A stretch of 64,000 bases of DNA from assembly GCA_024707405.1 (NCBI GenBank), contig JANPZU010000002.1, positions 62,001 to 126,000 on the forward strand, given 5' to 3'. The notes beneath the pieces were generated by a model. It was given only the letters and a program-made list of their open reading frames with translations. It made no database searches and was not told the origin of the DNA. The position numbers and the translations under genes were made by a program. Each line of letters starts with the position of its first letter. Position 1 is the stretch's first letter. Below, piece after piece: positions 1 through 10,631 of this stretch. The DNA is from Luteimonas sp. GTDB lineage: Bacteria > Pseudomonadota > Gammaproteobacteria > Xanthomonadales > Xanthomonadaceae.

Positions 1-1109
1 CGCTGCTTGAACGGCTTTTGCGACTGCTTCGCGGCCTGTTCGCCACTGACGGTCAGTCCAGCGGAAGGTTTGCGGTTGCCGCGACGGCCTCGATCCTCGC
101 GCACGTGGTCGAAACGACGCAGTTCGCGGCCTTCATCGGCGGTGTTGTGGCCATTGACGTAGCCCTGCGGACGGCGATCGCCGCCCACGTGCACGGTCGC
201 CTTCGTTGCCTTGCGCTGGCCGATGACCGGTTGCAGCGTCAATGCCGGCGGCGGGCCTTCTTCCAGCTTGAGTTCCTTGCGCAGCGCCTCGACCTGGGTC
301 GCGGGCAGTTCCTGCGATTGGCCGCGCAACAGCGGCTGCGGCAGGGTCACGTTGCCGTAGCGCACGCGCTTGAGGCGGCTGACCTGGCAGCCCTGTGACT
401 CCCACAGGCGGCGCACTTCGCGGTTGCGGCCTTCCTTGAGCAGGACGCGGAACCACTCGTTGCTCACGTTGTCCTGGCCGGGGGTGCCGCCGATGCGCTC
501 GATGTCGTCGAACTTCGCCGGGCCGTCGTCCAGCGACACGCCGCGGCGGAGGCGATCGACGATCTTGTCGGAGACCGTCTCCTCGCCCTCGGGCGCACGC
601 ACGCGCACCACGTACTCGCGCTCGACCTCGTAGGAGGGATGCATCATCGCGTTGGCGAGTTCGCCATCGGTGGTCAGCAGCAGCAGGCCGGTGGTGTTGA
701 TGTCGAGGCGGCCAATGGCGATCCAGCGCGCGCCCTTCAACGCGGGTAGTGCCTCGAAGATCGTCGGACGGCCTTCGGGATCCTCGCGCGTGGTCACTTC
801 GCCTTCGGGCTTGTTGTAGATCAGTACGCGGGCGGGCTCGGTCAGTGCGCTGGCAACGAAGGTCTTGCCGTCGATGTCGATGCGGTCGCCGCCCTTGACC
901 GACATGCCGGTCTGCGCGGTCTCGCCGTTGACCTTGACCAGGCCGTCGGCGATGCGCTGCTCGAGCGCGCGGCGAGAGCCGAGCCCTGCCTGCGCCAGCA
1001 CCTTGTGCAGGCGTTCTTCCAGCTTCGGCGCTTCGGTGGCTTGCGCGTCGCCGCGCTTGAGCGAAAGTTTGCGATTGCCCTTGTCGGCATCGGGGTGTTG
1101 CTTGGTCAT
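1..1109 (-). CDS. rluB: 23S rRNA pseudouridine synthase RluB (3' part runs off the window)
   Basis: Frame read from the ATG at 1107-1109: MTKQHPDADKGNRKLSLKRGDAQATEAPKLEERLHKVLAQAGLGSRRALEQRIADGLVKVNG (S4 domain), then GRLDINTTGLLLLTTDGELANAMMHPSYEVEREYVVRV. Absent from the ORF track because it has no stop inside the window. ATGA overlap with scpB. Confidence 0.92.
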   Translation of the reverse strand, partial: MTKQHPDADKGNRKLSLKRGDAQATEAPKLEERLHKVLAQAGLGSRRALEQRIADGLVKVNGETAQTGMSVKGGDRIDIDGKTFVASALTEPARVLIYNKPEGEVTTREDPEGRPTIFEALPALKGARWIAIGRLDINTTGLLLLTTDGELANAMMHPSYEVEREYVVRVRAPEGEETVSDKIVDRLRRGVSLDDGPAKFDDIERIGGTPGQDNVSNEWFRVLLKEGRNREVRRLWESQGCQVSRLKRVRYGNVTLPQPLLRGQSQELPATQVEALRKELKLEEGPPPALTLQPVIGQRKATKATVHVGGDRRPQGYVNGHNTADEGRELRRFDHVREDRGRRGNRKPSAGLTVSGEQAAKQSQKPFKQ

Positions 1110-1927
1110 GCGTTGCTCCGGGGGCCGTCGCCATCGTCGGCGAGGGCGGTGTCTTCAGTGTCCGTATCGCCGTCGTCCGGCGGGATGGTGGTGTCGTTGC
1201 CGTCGTCTTCGGCCTGCGAATCGGCGGCTTCGGGATCGGCGTCGTCGCTGCCGTCATCATTGGCGGCGAAGTCATTGCGGGCGGGGGCATTGCCAGCGCC
1301 CTCGTCTTCAACCGTGCCCGACTCGTTGTCGCCATCGGGTGAGGCAATGTCGCCGACTGCGCGCGGCGCATCCTCGAATTCGAGTTGCGGTTCGAGTTCG
1401 CCGAAATCCTTCAGCTCCGACAGCGGCGGCAGTTCGTCGAGCCGCTTGAGGCCGAAGTAATCGAGGAACGTCTTGGTGGTGCCCAGCAGTTCCGGACGGC
1501 CCGGGATGTCGCGATGGCCGACGACGCGGATCCACTCGCGTTCTTCCAGTGCCTTGATGATGTTGCTGTTCACCGCCACGCCGCGCACCTGTTCGATCTC
1601 GCCGCGGGTGATCGGCTGGCGGTAGGCGATCAGGGCCAGCGTTTCCAGCGTGGCGCGCGTGTACTTGACCTGGCGTTCCGTCCAGAGGCGTGCGACCCAG
1701 GCGTGCACGTCGGCCTTGACCTGGTAGCGCCAGCCCGAGGCGACCTCGATCAGTTCCACGCCACGGTCGGCGCAGGCGGCCTGCAGTTCACCCAATGCCT
1801 GTTGCACGCTGCCTTCCGGCGCGGGCTCGTCGATCGGGAACAGGCCGTTGAGTTGCACCAGCGTCAGCGGCTGGCTGGCGGCGAGCAGGGCGGCCTCGAC
1901 GATGCGGTTGATGAGTTGTTGATCCAT
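1106..1927 (-). CDS. scpB: Segregation and condensation protein B
   Basis: ORF 273 aa; LIAYRQPITRGEIEQVRGVAVNSNIIKALEEREWIRVVGHRDIPGRPELLGTTKTFLDYFGL is the ScpB signature; adjacent to scpA and rluB. Confidence 0.95.
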   Translation of the reverse strand: MDQQLINRIVEAALLAASQPLTLVQLNGLFPIDEPAPEGSVQQALGELQAACADRGVELIEVASGWRYQVKADVHAWVARLWTERQVKYTRATLETLALIAYRQPITRGEIEQVRGVAVNSNIIKALEEREWIRVVGHRDIPGRPELLGTTKTFLDYFGLKRLDELPPLSELKDFGELEPQLEFEDAPRAVGDIASPDGDNESGTVEDEGAGNAPARNDFAANDDGSDDADPEAADSQAEDDGNDTTIPPDDGDTDTEDTALADDGDGPRSNA

Positions 1928-1964
1928 CGGTTCCGGTTCTGGTGTCTTGCGGGCGGCCTTGCGG

Positions 1965-2888
1965 TCAGGCCCGGGTGTCGTTGGCGGCGTCGATGTCGTC
2001 GAATTCGCTGGAGAACTCCAGCGCCTGGCCTTCGCCGCGTTCGGTGGCCAGCGACTTGATGTAGATCGGTGCGAGGGGGACTTCCTGCACCACGTCGAGC
2101 AGGCGCTCCTTGGCCAGTTCGAGGATCGACAGGAAGGTCACCACCACGCCCAGCTTGCCTTCGGTCGGGTCGAACAGGGTCTCGAAACGGTGGAAGGCGC
2201 CGTCGCCGAGCCGGGTCAGCACTTCGCCCATCCGCTGGCGCACGCTCAGCGCGTCGCGGCGGATGGCGTGGCTGGTCAGCAGTTCGGCGCGCTTGAGCAC
2301 GTCGTGCAGGGCCAGCAGCATCTCGCGCAACTCCACGGGCGGCGGCAGCTTGACCGAAGCGCGCTCGGGCACGTGCGCCTGCACCATCGAGGTGTCGCGA
2401 TCCATGCGCGGCAGGGTGTCGATGTCTTCGGCAGCCTGCTTGAAGCGTTCGTACTCCTGCAGGCGGCGCACCAGGTCGGCGCGGGGGTCGCCTTCCTCGC
2501 CATCCTCGCTGACCGGGCGCGGCAGCAACATCCGCGATTTGATCTCGGCCAGGATCGCGGCCATCACCAGGTACTCGGCGGCCAGCTCGAACCGGAGTTC
2601 CTGCATGACGTTGATGTAGTCGACGTACTGGCGGGTGATCTCCGCGACCGGGATGTCGAGGATCTCCAGGTTCTGCCGGCGGATCAGGTAGAGCAGCAGG
2701 TCGAGCGGGCCTTCGAATGCCTCGAGGATGACTTCCAGCGCGTCCGGCGGGATGTACAGATCCTGCGGGATCTGCAGCACCGGCTGACCGTGCAGCATCG
2801 CCAGCGGCATTTCATGCTGCTGGGGCGGGCCCGCTGCGGCGCTTCCGTGCACGGCGGTCTGGGCGGATTCGTGGCCGGGTTCGGTCAT
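1965..2888 (-). CDS. scpA: Segregation and condensation protein A
   Basis: Likely start MTEPGHESAQ within the 416-aa ORF; ALEVILEAFEGPLDLLLYLIRRQNLEILDIPVAEITRQYVDYI is typical of ScpA. Confidence 0.93.
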   Translation of the reverse strand: MTEPGHESAQTAVHGSAAAGPPQQHEMPLAMLHGQPVLQIPQDLYIPPDALEVILEAFEGPLDLLLYLIRRQNLEILDIPVAEITRQYVDYINVMQELRFELAAEYLVMAAILAEIKSRMLLPRPVSEDGEEGDPRADLVRRLQEYERFKQAAEDIDTLPRMDRDTSMVQAHVPERASVKLPPPVELREMLLALHDVLKRAELLTSHAIRRDALSVRQRMGEVLTRLGDGAFHRFETLFDPTEGKLGVVVTFLSILELAKERLLDVVQEVPLAPIYIKSLATERGEGQALEFSSEFDDIDAANDTRA

Positions 2889-3305
2889 GCGTGTTGCAGC
2901 CCCTCCGGGCCACTTCGGTTCACTGCGATGGATGTGGATAGCCGTGCTGTTGCCTGGCGACGGGTCGGAGTGGCGCGCTTGCCGGTGGCGGGCCGTGGCT
3001 CCGAGCGTACGTCCTGTCGATGCCTGGATCTTCCCGGGCGCCCCGAAGCCCCTTGGAATCGCCGGCGTGGCGACGGTCGACGGCCAAGCGCCATGCGGGA
3101 TCGACATCGGTCGATCGGGCGGGTCGCGGTAGGTGCGTCGAACCGGGGCGAATGAACAGCGGATCGGGCGTCTGTAGATGGCGCAGACGCTGCATTCGTA
3201 CCCGGAAACTAGCATTTAGGGTAAGTCCTGCGGCGCAAGGTGTCCAGCACGGGGATGAACGCGGCCTAGAATCCCTGCAACCCGATTGTTTGGAAGGACG
3301 AAGGC

Positions 3306-3605
3306 ATGTGGTACGTGATCGAAGGCCATGACGGTGATGATGTCCTGGCGGCGCGCATGCAGGCGCGTGCTCGCCACCTCGAACGGCTGGTCTCGTTGCG
3401 CGACCAGGGACGCCTGTTGCTGGCCGGGCCGTGCCCGCGCATCGACGCCGAGGATCCCGGGCCTGCGGGTTTCAGTGGCAGCGTGGTGGTGGCGGAGTTC
3501 GAGTCGCTAGAAGCTGCCAGGGAGTGGGCCGACGCCGATCCCTATGTCGAAGCCGGCGTGTATGTACGCGTCGACGTCAGGCCGTTCCGGCGGGTATTGC
3601 CCTGA
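3306..3605 (+). CDS. YciI family protein
   Basis: 99 aa [28 protein letters not shown]...[47 protein letters not shown]; YciI-like pattern. Confidence 0.88.
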   Translation: MWYVIEGHDGDDVLAARMQARARHLERLVSLRDQGRLLLAGPCPRIDAEDPGPAGFSGSVVVAEFESLEAAREWADADPYVEAGVYVRVDVRPFRRVLP

Positions 3606-3666
3606 GCGGAGCGTGATCGTTGCCCGGAATCGGGCAGCTTGGCCAAGTCATCCGTGCACGGCGGAA

Positions 3667-3684
3667 TGAAAACGATTACATTTG
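3667..3684 (+). promoter_or_regulatory. Candidate LacI-family operator, site 1 (TGAAAACGATTACATTTG), upstream of the GH3 gene
   Basis: Matches four other sites in the window (6341, 7479, 10598, 25977); 28 bp before the GH3 start at 3712. Confidence 0.75.
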
Positions 3685-3711
3685 CCGTCCACGCGATGCC
3701 GGGAGGGCGCC

Positions 3712-6000
3712 ATGTCGCGCGACGCCGAAGCCATGACCCCAAATGCCATGTTGACCGGCCTGCTGGCCGTTGCCTTGACCACCCCCGTTTCCACGACTGC
3801 GCGGGAAACCCCCAGGATCAACCACAGTTCCGCGGGTGACCGCGCTGCCGAGAAGGCTTTCGTGGACGCGCTGCTGGCCAAGATGACGCTGGAAGAAAAA
3901 CTGGGCCAGCTCAACCAGCCGCCGGGCGTGGGCAATCATACCGGGCCGGAAGCGATGGCCGGCAACGAAGACCAGATCCGCCGCGGCGAGATCGGTTCGT
4001 TCTTCGGCACCCATGGCGTCGAGCTGACCTGTCGCCTGCAGAAGATCGCGGTGGAGGAAACCCGGCTCGGCATCCCGCTGATCTTCGCGTACGACGTGAT
4101 CCACGGGCATCGCACGGTGTTCCCGGTGCCGCTGGCCGAGGCGGCGAGCTTCGATGCCGAGGAAGTGCGCATCGCCGCGCGCCATGCCGCGGTCGAGGCG
4201 TCCGCGCACGGCATCCACTGGGTGTTCGCGCCGATGGTGGACATTGCCCGCGACCCGCGATGGGGCCGCATCGTCGAAGGCGCGGGCGAAGACCCGTACC
4301 TGGGGTCGGTGATGGCCGCGGCGCGCGTGCGTGGTTTCCAGGGCGACGACCTGGCGGCGGTGGATACCGTGCTGGCGACCGCCAAGCATTTCGTGGCCTA
4401 CGGCGCCGCCGAGGGCGGGCGCGACTACAACACCGCCGAGATTTCCGAGCGCACCTTGCACGAGGTGTACCTGCCGCCGTTCAAGGCCTCGGTGGATGCG
4501 GGCGCCGAATCAATCATGGCCGCGTTCAACGACATCGCGGGCGTGCCGATGCACGCGCATCGCGACCTGATCGAAGGCCTGCTGCGAGAGCAGTGGGGCT
4601 GGGACGGCGTGCTGGTCAGCGACTACACCGGGATCATGGAGCTGATGCCGCACGGCGTGGCCGCCAACCGCGAAGACGCCGGCGTGCTGGGCATCAATGC
4701 CGGCGTGGACGTCGACCTCGTCAGCCGCATCTATTACGAAGACCTGCCGGCGGCGGTGCGTGCCGGGCGCGTGTCGATGGAGCAGATCGACGCATCGGTA
4801 CGCCGCATGCTCAACGCGAAGTACCGTTCCGGCCTGTTCGATGACCCGTACCGTTACTGCAAGGATCCGGCACGTGAAGTCGCGCTGACGCTCAATCCGG
4901 AGCAGCGTGCCGCCGCGCGGCGCATGGCACAGAAGTCTTTCGTGCTGCTGGAGAACGACAATGCAACGTTGCCGCTGTCGAAGTCGCTGCGCACGCTTGC
5001 GGTGATCGGGCCGCTGGCCGACCACCGCCAGTCGATGCTGGGCAACTGGGCCGTCGCCGGTCGCCAGGAAGACGTGGTGACGCCGATCGAAGGCTTGCAG
5101 GCGGCGCTGGGCGACGGCACGCGCTTGATCGTCGCACGCGGCTCCGGCGTCGAAGACATGGATGCGTCCGGCATCGCCGAAGCAGTGCGCGCGGCGGAGC
5201 AGGCCGATGCGGTGGTGATGTTCCTCGGCGAGCATCCGGACATGAGTGCCGAGGCGCACAACCGCACTTCGCTCGACCTGCCGGGCGTGCAGGAACAATT
5301 GGCGCTCGCGGTCGCGGCGACCGGCAAGCCCGTCGTCGTGGTGCTGCTCAACGGCAGGCCGCTGTCCATCGGTGCCTTGCAGGGCAAGGTGGGCGCGGTG
5401 CTCGAAGCCTGGTTCCCGGGCGTCGAAGGCGGCAACGCCATCGCCGACGTGCTGTTCGGCGACGTCAACCCGTCCGGCAAGTTGCCGGTGACGTTCCCGC
5501 GCAACGTTGGCCAGGTACCGACCTACTACGCGCACAAGGCGACCGGTCGCCCGCCGCGCGAGGAAGAGAAATACACCAGCAAGTACATCGACGTGCCGTG
5601 GACGCCGCTATATCCGTTCGGTCATGGCCTGAGCTACACCACGTTCGGTTACGACCAGTTGGCGGTTGCGCAGGCGAAGGTGCCGGTCGGCGAGCCGCGC
5701 CAGCAGGTAAGCGTGCGCGTGACCAATACCGGCAAGCGCGCGGGTGACGAAGTGGTGCAGCTGTACGTGCGAGACGACTTCGGCAGCGTGGCGCGCCCGG
5801 TCAGGCAACTGCGCGGGTTCCAGCGCGTGTCGCTGCAGCCGGGCGAATCGCGGACGGTGACCTTCGAACTCGGGTTCGATGATCTCGCGTTGCTCGACGC
5901 CAAACTCAAGTCGGTGGTGGAGCCGGGCACGTTCACGGTCTTCGTCGGCGGCGATTCCGACGCTTCGCTCGAAGCGAAGTTCGAGGTCGTCGCGCCCTGA
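3712..6000 (+). CDS. bglX: Glycoside hydrolase family 3 beta-glucosidase, exported (BglX-like)
   Basis: ORF 772 aa; start chosen at MSRDAEAMTPN after a GGGAGG RBS; DPRWGRIVEGAGEDPYL, VLVSDYTGIMEL nucleophile region, C-terminal fibronectin-III-like domain; N-terminal signal-like segment. Confidence 0.9.
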   Translation: MSRDAEAMTPNAMLTGLLAVALTTPVSTTARETPRINHSSAGDRAAEKAFVDALLAKMTLEEKLGQLNQPPGVGNHTGPEAMAGNEDQIRRGEIGSFFGTHGVELTCRLQKIAVEETRLGIPLIFAYDVIHGHRTVFPVPLAEAASFDAEEVRIAARHAAVEASAHGIHWVFAPMVDIARDPRWGRIVEGAGEDPYLGSVMAAARVRGFQGDDLAAVDTVLATAKHFVAYGAAEGGRDYNTAEISERTLHEVYLPPFKASVDAGAESIMAAFNDIAGVPMHAHRDLIEGLLREQWGWDGVLVSDYTGIMELMPHGVAANREDAGVLGINAGVDVDLVSRIYYEDLPAAVRAGRVSMEQIDASVRRMLNAKYRSGLFDDPYRYCKDPAREVALTLNPEQRAAARRMAQKSFVLLENDNATLPLSKSLRTLAVIGPLADHRQSMLGNWAVAGRQEDVVTPIEGLQAALGDGTRLIVARGSGVEDMDASGIAEAVRAAEQADAVVMFLGEHPDMSAEAHNRTSLDLPGVQEQLALAVAATGKPVVVVLLNGRPLSIGALQGKVGAVLEAWFPGVEGGNAIADVLFGDVNPSGKLPVTFPRNVGQVPTYYAHKATGRPPREEEKYTSKYIDVPWTPLYPFGHGLSYTTFGYDQLAVAQAKVPVGEPRQQVSVRVTNTGKRAGDEVVQLYVRDDFGSVARPVRQLRGFQRVSLQPGESRTVTFELGFDDLALLDAKLKSVVEPGTFTVFVGGDSDASLEAKFEVVAP

Positions 6001-6340
6001 GCCGACGCAGCGCCCGGTGACCGCGCCGGGCGTTGCCAGCCATCGTGGCTGGATCAGTTGACCCGCCATGTCCGTCGATGGCCCGTCCGGTGGGCAGGCA
6101 TGGCTTCGCCGGCGACGGCCATGGCTTTCGATCAAGCGGCATGAATCCCAGGCGAGCGGCCGGGCGAGTGGCGGTTCCGGTCTTCCTGCCTTGCAGGGGC
6201 GACGCCTCCAATACGCATGCAACCTGCCGACGCATCGGTTTGCTGCGTTGCAATATCACGCGATGCTTCGCCATCCATCCGCAATGCATTGATTGCAAAC
6301 AAGGTTCGTCTGCAATTCCGGCGGCCTTTACACCTGCTTC

Positions 6341-6358
6341 TGAAAACGGTTACATTGA
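6341..6358 (+). promoter_or_regulatory. Candidate LacI-family operator, site 2 (TGAAAACGGTTACATTGA), upstream of the lacI-type gene
   Basis: Same motif as site 1; 27 bp before the regulator's ATG at 6386. Confidence 0.75.
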
Positions 6359-6385
6359 ATTCATGTGGTCATCCGTGGAGGGCGG

Positions 6386-7411
6386 ATGAGCGTCACGATC
6401 AAAGACGTCGCACGTCAGGCCAATGTCTCGGTTGCGACCGTTTCGCGGGCGCTCAATGGCCACCAGAACGTCGCCGAGGACGTCCGCAAGCGCGTCCTCA
6501 GCGTCGCCAGCGAGCTTCGCTACAGCCCGCACCATGCCGCCCGCAGCCTCAGCAGCCGCCGCACCAACACCATCGGCGTGGTGTTGCCGGATCTTTACGG
6601 CGAATTCTTCTCCGAGCTGATGCGCGGGATCGACCAGGTCGCCCGTGAGCGCGGGCTGCACCTGCTGGTCTCGAGCTACCACGGCAACCCCCGGGAGCAG
6701 GGCGATGCGCTGCGGGCGATGCGTGGCCGCGTCGACGGCCTGCTGCTGATGTCCCCGTTCGTCGGGAATGCCGACTTCATCGCCGAAAACCTCGCGCAGC
6801 AGATGCCCGTCGTGCTCATGAACACCGCGACGCCCGCTTCCGGCCATGCCACCCTGTCGGTCGATGGCTACGGCGGTGCGGTAACGATGACGCGGCACCT
6901 GGCCGAGGCCGGCTATCGGCGGATCGCGTTCATCACCGGCCCGGAAGGCAACTTCGATGCCAGCGAGCGGCTGCGCGGCTATCGCGACGCCATGGCCGAA
7001 GTGCTGCCCGGCATCGAGCCATGGGTGTTGCAGGGTGATTTCGACGAGGCCTCGGGGCATCGCGCAGGCCAGGCATTGCTGGCGGCACCCGAGCGCCCGG
7101 ATGCCGTGTTCGCCGCAAACGACATGATGGCGCTGGGCTGCCTGTTCGCCTTCAACCAGGCCGGCGTCCGCGTGCCTGCCGACATTGCGCTGGCCGGGTT
7201 CGACGACATCCCGCTTGCACGCTACGTACACCCGGCGCTGACGACGATGCGCGTCGAGATCGCCGAACTTGGCGCGCGCGCGATCCGGATGCTGCTGGAT
7301 ACGGCGAACGGGCCGGCGCCCCAGGCGTCGCTCTCGCCGGTGCTGGTCGTTCGCGAATCGAGTGCCGGCCCGCGTGGTCGAGGAGAGGCGATGCCGACGC
7401 GATCGGGTTGA
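6386..7411 (+). CDS. LacI family transcriptional regulator
   Basis: MSVTIKDVARQANVSVATVSRALNGHQNVAEDVRKRVLSVASELRYSPHHAARSLSSRRTNTIGVVLPD: classic LacI HTH plus periplasmic-binding-like domain. Confidence 0.96.
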   Translation: MSVTIKDVARQANVSVATVSRALNGHQNVAEDVRKRVLSVASELRYSPHHAARSLSSRRTNTIGVVLPDLYGEFFSELMRGIDQVARERGLHLLVSSYHGNPREQGDALRAMRGRVDGLLLMSPFVGNADFIAENLAQQMPVVLMNTATPASGHATLSVDGYGGAVTMTRHLAEAGYRRIAFITGPEGNFDASERLRGYRDAMAEVLPGIEPWVLQGDFDEASGHRAGQALLAAPERPDAVFAANDMMALGCLFAFNQAGVRVPADIALAGFDDIPLARYVHPALTTMRVEIAELGARAIRMLLDTANGPAPQASLSPVLVVRESSAGPRGRGEAMPTRSG

Positions 7412-7478
7412 ACGAGAGGAAAAGCACCGGGACTGGCGTCATGCAGCTCCGGCGCAAAGGCGAAAAATTTTTTGCTCC

Positions 7479-7496
7479 GCGATGTAACCGATTTCA
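7479..7496 (-). promoter_or_regulatory. Candidate LacI-family operator, site 3 (minus-strand TGAAATCGGTTACATCGC), upstream of the TonB receptor
   Basis: Same motif, opposite orientation; 37 bp before the ATG at 7534. Confidence 0.75.
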
Positions 7497-7533
7497 CAAG
7501 ATCTTCATTTCATCCCCCGGGAGGGATTTCGTC

Positions 7534-10500
7534 ATGAAACGCAAGCTCCATACCGCTGTCAGACTCAATCGCAGCCTGCTGTGCTGCGCGTTGGCGGGTT
7601 GCATGCTGATGGCCGCGCCGCACGCGTTCGCGCAGTCCACCTCGGCGACGCTGCAGGGACGGGTATCGGCGGATTCGGCGCCGGCCACCGATGCGCGCGT
7701 CACTGCCACCAACCTTGCCACCGGCCTCACGCGCACCGTGCAGACCAGCGCGAGCGGCGGCTACAACGTCGGCGGCCTGCCGCCAGGTACGTACCGCATC
7801 GACGTGACCGCGGGCGGGCAGACCACGTCGCGCAACATCACCCTGGCCGTGGGCCAGACCGCGACGCTCAACCTTGGCGTCGGCGGCGAAGCCGAGACCG
7901 CCGCGGCGGAAGCGCGCGACCTTGACACCGTTGTGGTGACCGGCGCGGCGATGGTGGAGACTAAGACCTCGGAGATCGCAACGTATGTGTCGGCAAAGCA
8001 AATCGATGCACTACCGCAGGCATCCCGCAATTTCCTAGCCTTTGCAGATATTGTTCCAGGCGTAACGTTTCGAACTGGCGCGGATGGGTCTACGTCGCTG
8101 CGCAGCGTCCACAGCTCTCCAGCGGGATTAACGTCTTCATCGATGGCGTCGGCCAGAAGGATTATGTGCTCAAGGGCGGAGTGACTGGCCAAGATTCCAG
8201 TCGCGGCAATCCATTCCCCCAATTGGGCATCGCCGAGTACAAGGTCGTGACTTCGAATTACAAAGCGGAGTACGACCAGTTGAGTAGTGCGGGAATTACT
8301 GCGGTCACTCGGTCGGGCACCAATGAGTTTTCGGGTGAATTCTTTTGGGACAAGACCTCAGATGACTGGCGCAAGCCGACCCCTGCGGAGTCAGTGGCAG
8401 GAAACAAGATACCTTCGAGCGAGGAGCAGTACGGAGTCGCGTTTGGTGGCCCCATCGTCCGTGATCTCATGCATTTCTTTGTGACCTACGAGGCCAAGGA
8501 GTACAACTCGCCACGCACGATTACCCCGGGGCGCAACCTAGCGATCGAAGATCTCCCGCCGCAGTTCCAAGATGCAGCGAGGCAGCCGGCTGCTGTTCCT
8601 TTCAAGGAGGATCTCTACTTTGGCAAGTTAAGTTGGACACCCGGCGAAGCTCATCTTGTTGAATTGACTTTCAAGCGACGTGAAGAAGATGAGGTAACCA
8701 ATGTCGGCAATGGGCCGAATACACTTGAGCGGGCGACGCTCAAGACCGGAGAGGAAACGCGTGTTGATTTGCGATATCAGTTCAGTTCAATGAATTGGTT
8801 GAATGATGCTCACGTTACCTTTGAAGAAGCAAACTTCGCACCACGTCCAGCAACACTCACAAACGGTGTCCGGCTCTTTATTCCCAGGCAAGGCCAAGAG
8901 ACCGTCAATAACCCCGACATGGATCTGGTTCTGAGTCTGGGAGGCGGGGGTGACTTTCAGAGCAAGGGGCAGAAGGGCTATTCGTTCCAGAACGACCTGA
9001 CATTCTATGGATGGGAGGCGCACACCATCAAAATGGGTGTGAAGTATAAGAAGATAGATATCAGTGCCTTTGAGCAGTCACCGTTCAGCCCGCAATTCGA
9101 ATACGACATAACCCAGAGCACGACGATTCCTTACTTCGTCCAGTTCACGGCCTCCGGGAACAATTTGCCGACTACTGTGGAGTCAGATGCGACACAGTTC
9201 GGAATATATATCCAAGATGATTGGATCGTCACGGATCGTCTCACACTCAATCTCGGTATCCGATGGGATTACGAGAAGAACCCAAGTTATGAGAGGCATG
9301 TAACCCCCCGACACGCTATCCAGCAGGCTGCGCGAGTATGTAAGTACGCGGCCGAACATGGATTACGACATCGAGGATTACATCAGCAATGGCGGCAACC
9401 GTAGTTCCTTTAAAGGTGGACTTGCACCTAGGTTGGGGTTCTCTTACGACCTCACCGGGGGGCAAAGACACGTCGTTTTTGGTGGCGCAGGGCGTTCCTA
9501 CAACAGGAACCAATTCGATTACCTCGCATATGAGCAGTACAGACTCGCGTTTCAGCGGTACCAGTTTTATTTCAACGCACCTGGTCACGATTGCTCTGAC
9601 CCGGAACGGCCAAGGAATCCATGCATTGATTGGGATCCATCTCTGCTAAACCCTGATGCGCTCGCCGATCTGATCGTACCCGGAAGCAATTTCGGTGCTG
9701 AGGTCTTCCTGCTCAACAATGATTTGAAGACGCCATATTCCGATCAGTTCAGCTTAGGAATAAGGAATACATTCGCCGTGTTAGGGCATGACTGGAGCTC
9801 ATCAGTCACTCTTCAGCACATTAGGAGTCATGATGGAATTCTGTTCTCGATCGGAAATCGCAGGCAGGATGGCAGTTTCTATCCGCCTGGAGTCGAGTTT
9901 GGGGAATTCTCCAGGAGCCGATTTGCCCGGTTACAACCGATTTTTTCGGGGAGACAATGCGGTGGAAACAAGGCTGAATGCAGTCTTGGTTTCTCTAGAC
10001 AAGCCGTATACAGAATCATCGCGCTGGGGCAGTAGCTTCGCTTATACATACAACGAAGCGACGGAAAATCGAGGAAGCTCCGATATCTTCACCTTCGACT
10101 ATCCAAATCTGGACAATATTGGCTTCATCCGTTCGACCGGGATTCCGAAACACAAGATTGTCGCAACCGGCATAGGTGAATTCATGGGGCTCATGCTTTC
10201 AGGGAAAGTTACGTGGACTAGTCCTCCCGGCAATACGGGTCTGAATTGTTTCGAGGGCGTCGACCCTGGGGCTTGCAACGTTGTCGGACGCTTTGAAACC
10301 TACTATTTCAAAGATCAGGATTTCTTTCAGCTCGACCTTGCTGCACAAAAGGAATGGGATACAGGTGGCGGTATCAAGTTTCGCATCCGAGGTGATGTGC
10401 TCAATGTGACAAACGAAATGAACTACACTGATTTTGGCAACTTCATCGGCGTTGGTGGCGTGGTGAATCCCGATTTCGGTCGGCGTACGGGGCTCAACAT

Positions 10501-10549
10501 CACCGGCCCGACCCGCACCTTCAAACTATCGTTCGGTCTGGATTGGTAA
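7534..10549 (+). pseudogene. TonB-dependent receptor (Oar-like, with N-terminal carboxypeptidase-regulatory-like domain), interrupted by three frameshifts
   Basis: Split over ORFs 7408-8184, 8166-9404, 9358-10035 and 9788-10549. Continuity is restored by single-base corrections at ~8110 (GG read as G), ~9304-9311 (C6 read as C5) and ~9902-9906 (GGGG read as GGG). Signal peptide MKRKLHTAVRLNRSLLCCALAGCMLMAAPHAFAQ; motifs SAGITAVTRSGTNEFSGEFFWD, LGFSYDLTGGQRHVVFGGAGRSYNR, C-terminal TRTFKLSFGLDW. Confidence 0.82.
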
Positions 10550-10560
10550 TCGCTCCCTCC

Positions 10561-10590
10561 ATGCCGGCCACTCCGGTGGCCGGCATTTTT
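10561..10590 (+). terminator. Rho-independent terminator after the TonB receptor
   Basis: ATGCCGGCCAC-TCCG-GTGGCCGGCAT followed by TTTT: perfect 11-bp stem, 4-nt loop, T tract. Confidence 0.85.
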
Positions 10591-10597
10591 CAGATTG

Positions 10598-10615
10598 ACG
10601 ATGTAATCGATTTCA
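10598..10615 (-). promoter_or_regulatory. Candidate LacI-family operator, site 4 (minus-strand TGAAATCGATTACATCGT), upstream of the GH144-like gene
   Basis: Same motif as the other sites; ends 16 bp before the ATG at 10632. Confidence 0.75.
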
Positions 10616-10631
10616 ACTTCAAGATGGGCTG

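Noticed and set aside
133-1371. 412-aa minus-strand ORF
   Set aside because: Out-of-frame reading of rluB/scpB; the correct rluB frame runs off the window start and so is missing from the ORF list.
7466-7476. AT-rich AAAAATTTTTT as a terminator of the lacI-type gene
   Set aside because: No convincing GC stem precedes it; more likely part of the promoter/operator region of the TonB receptor.
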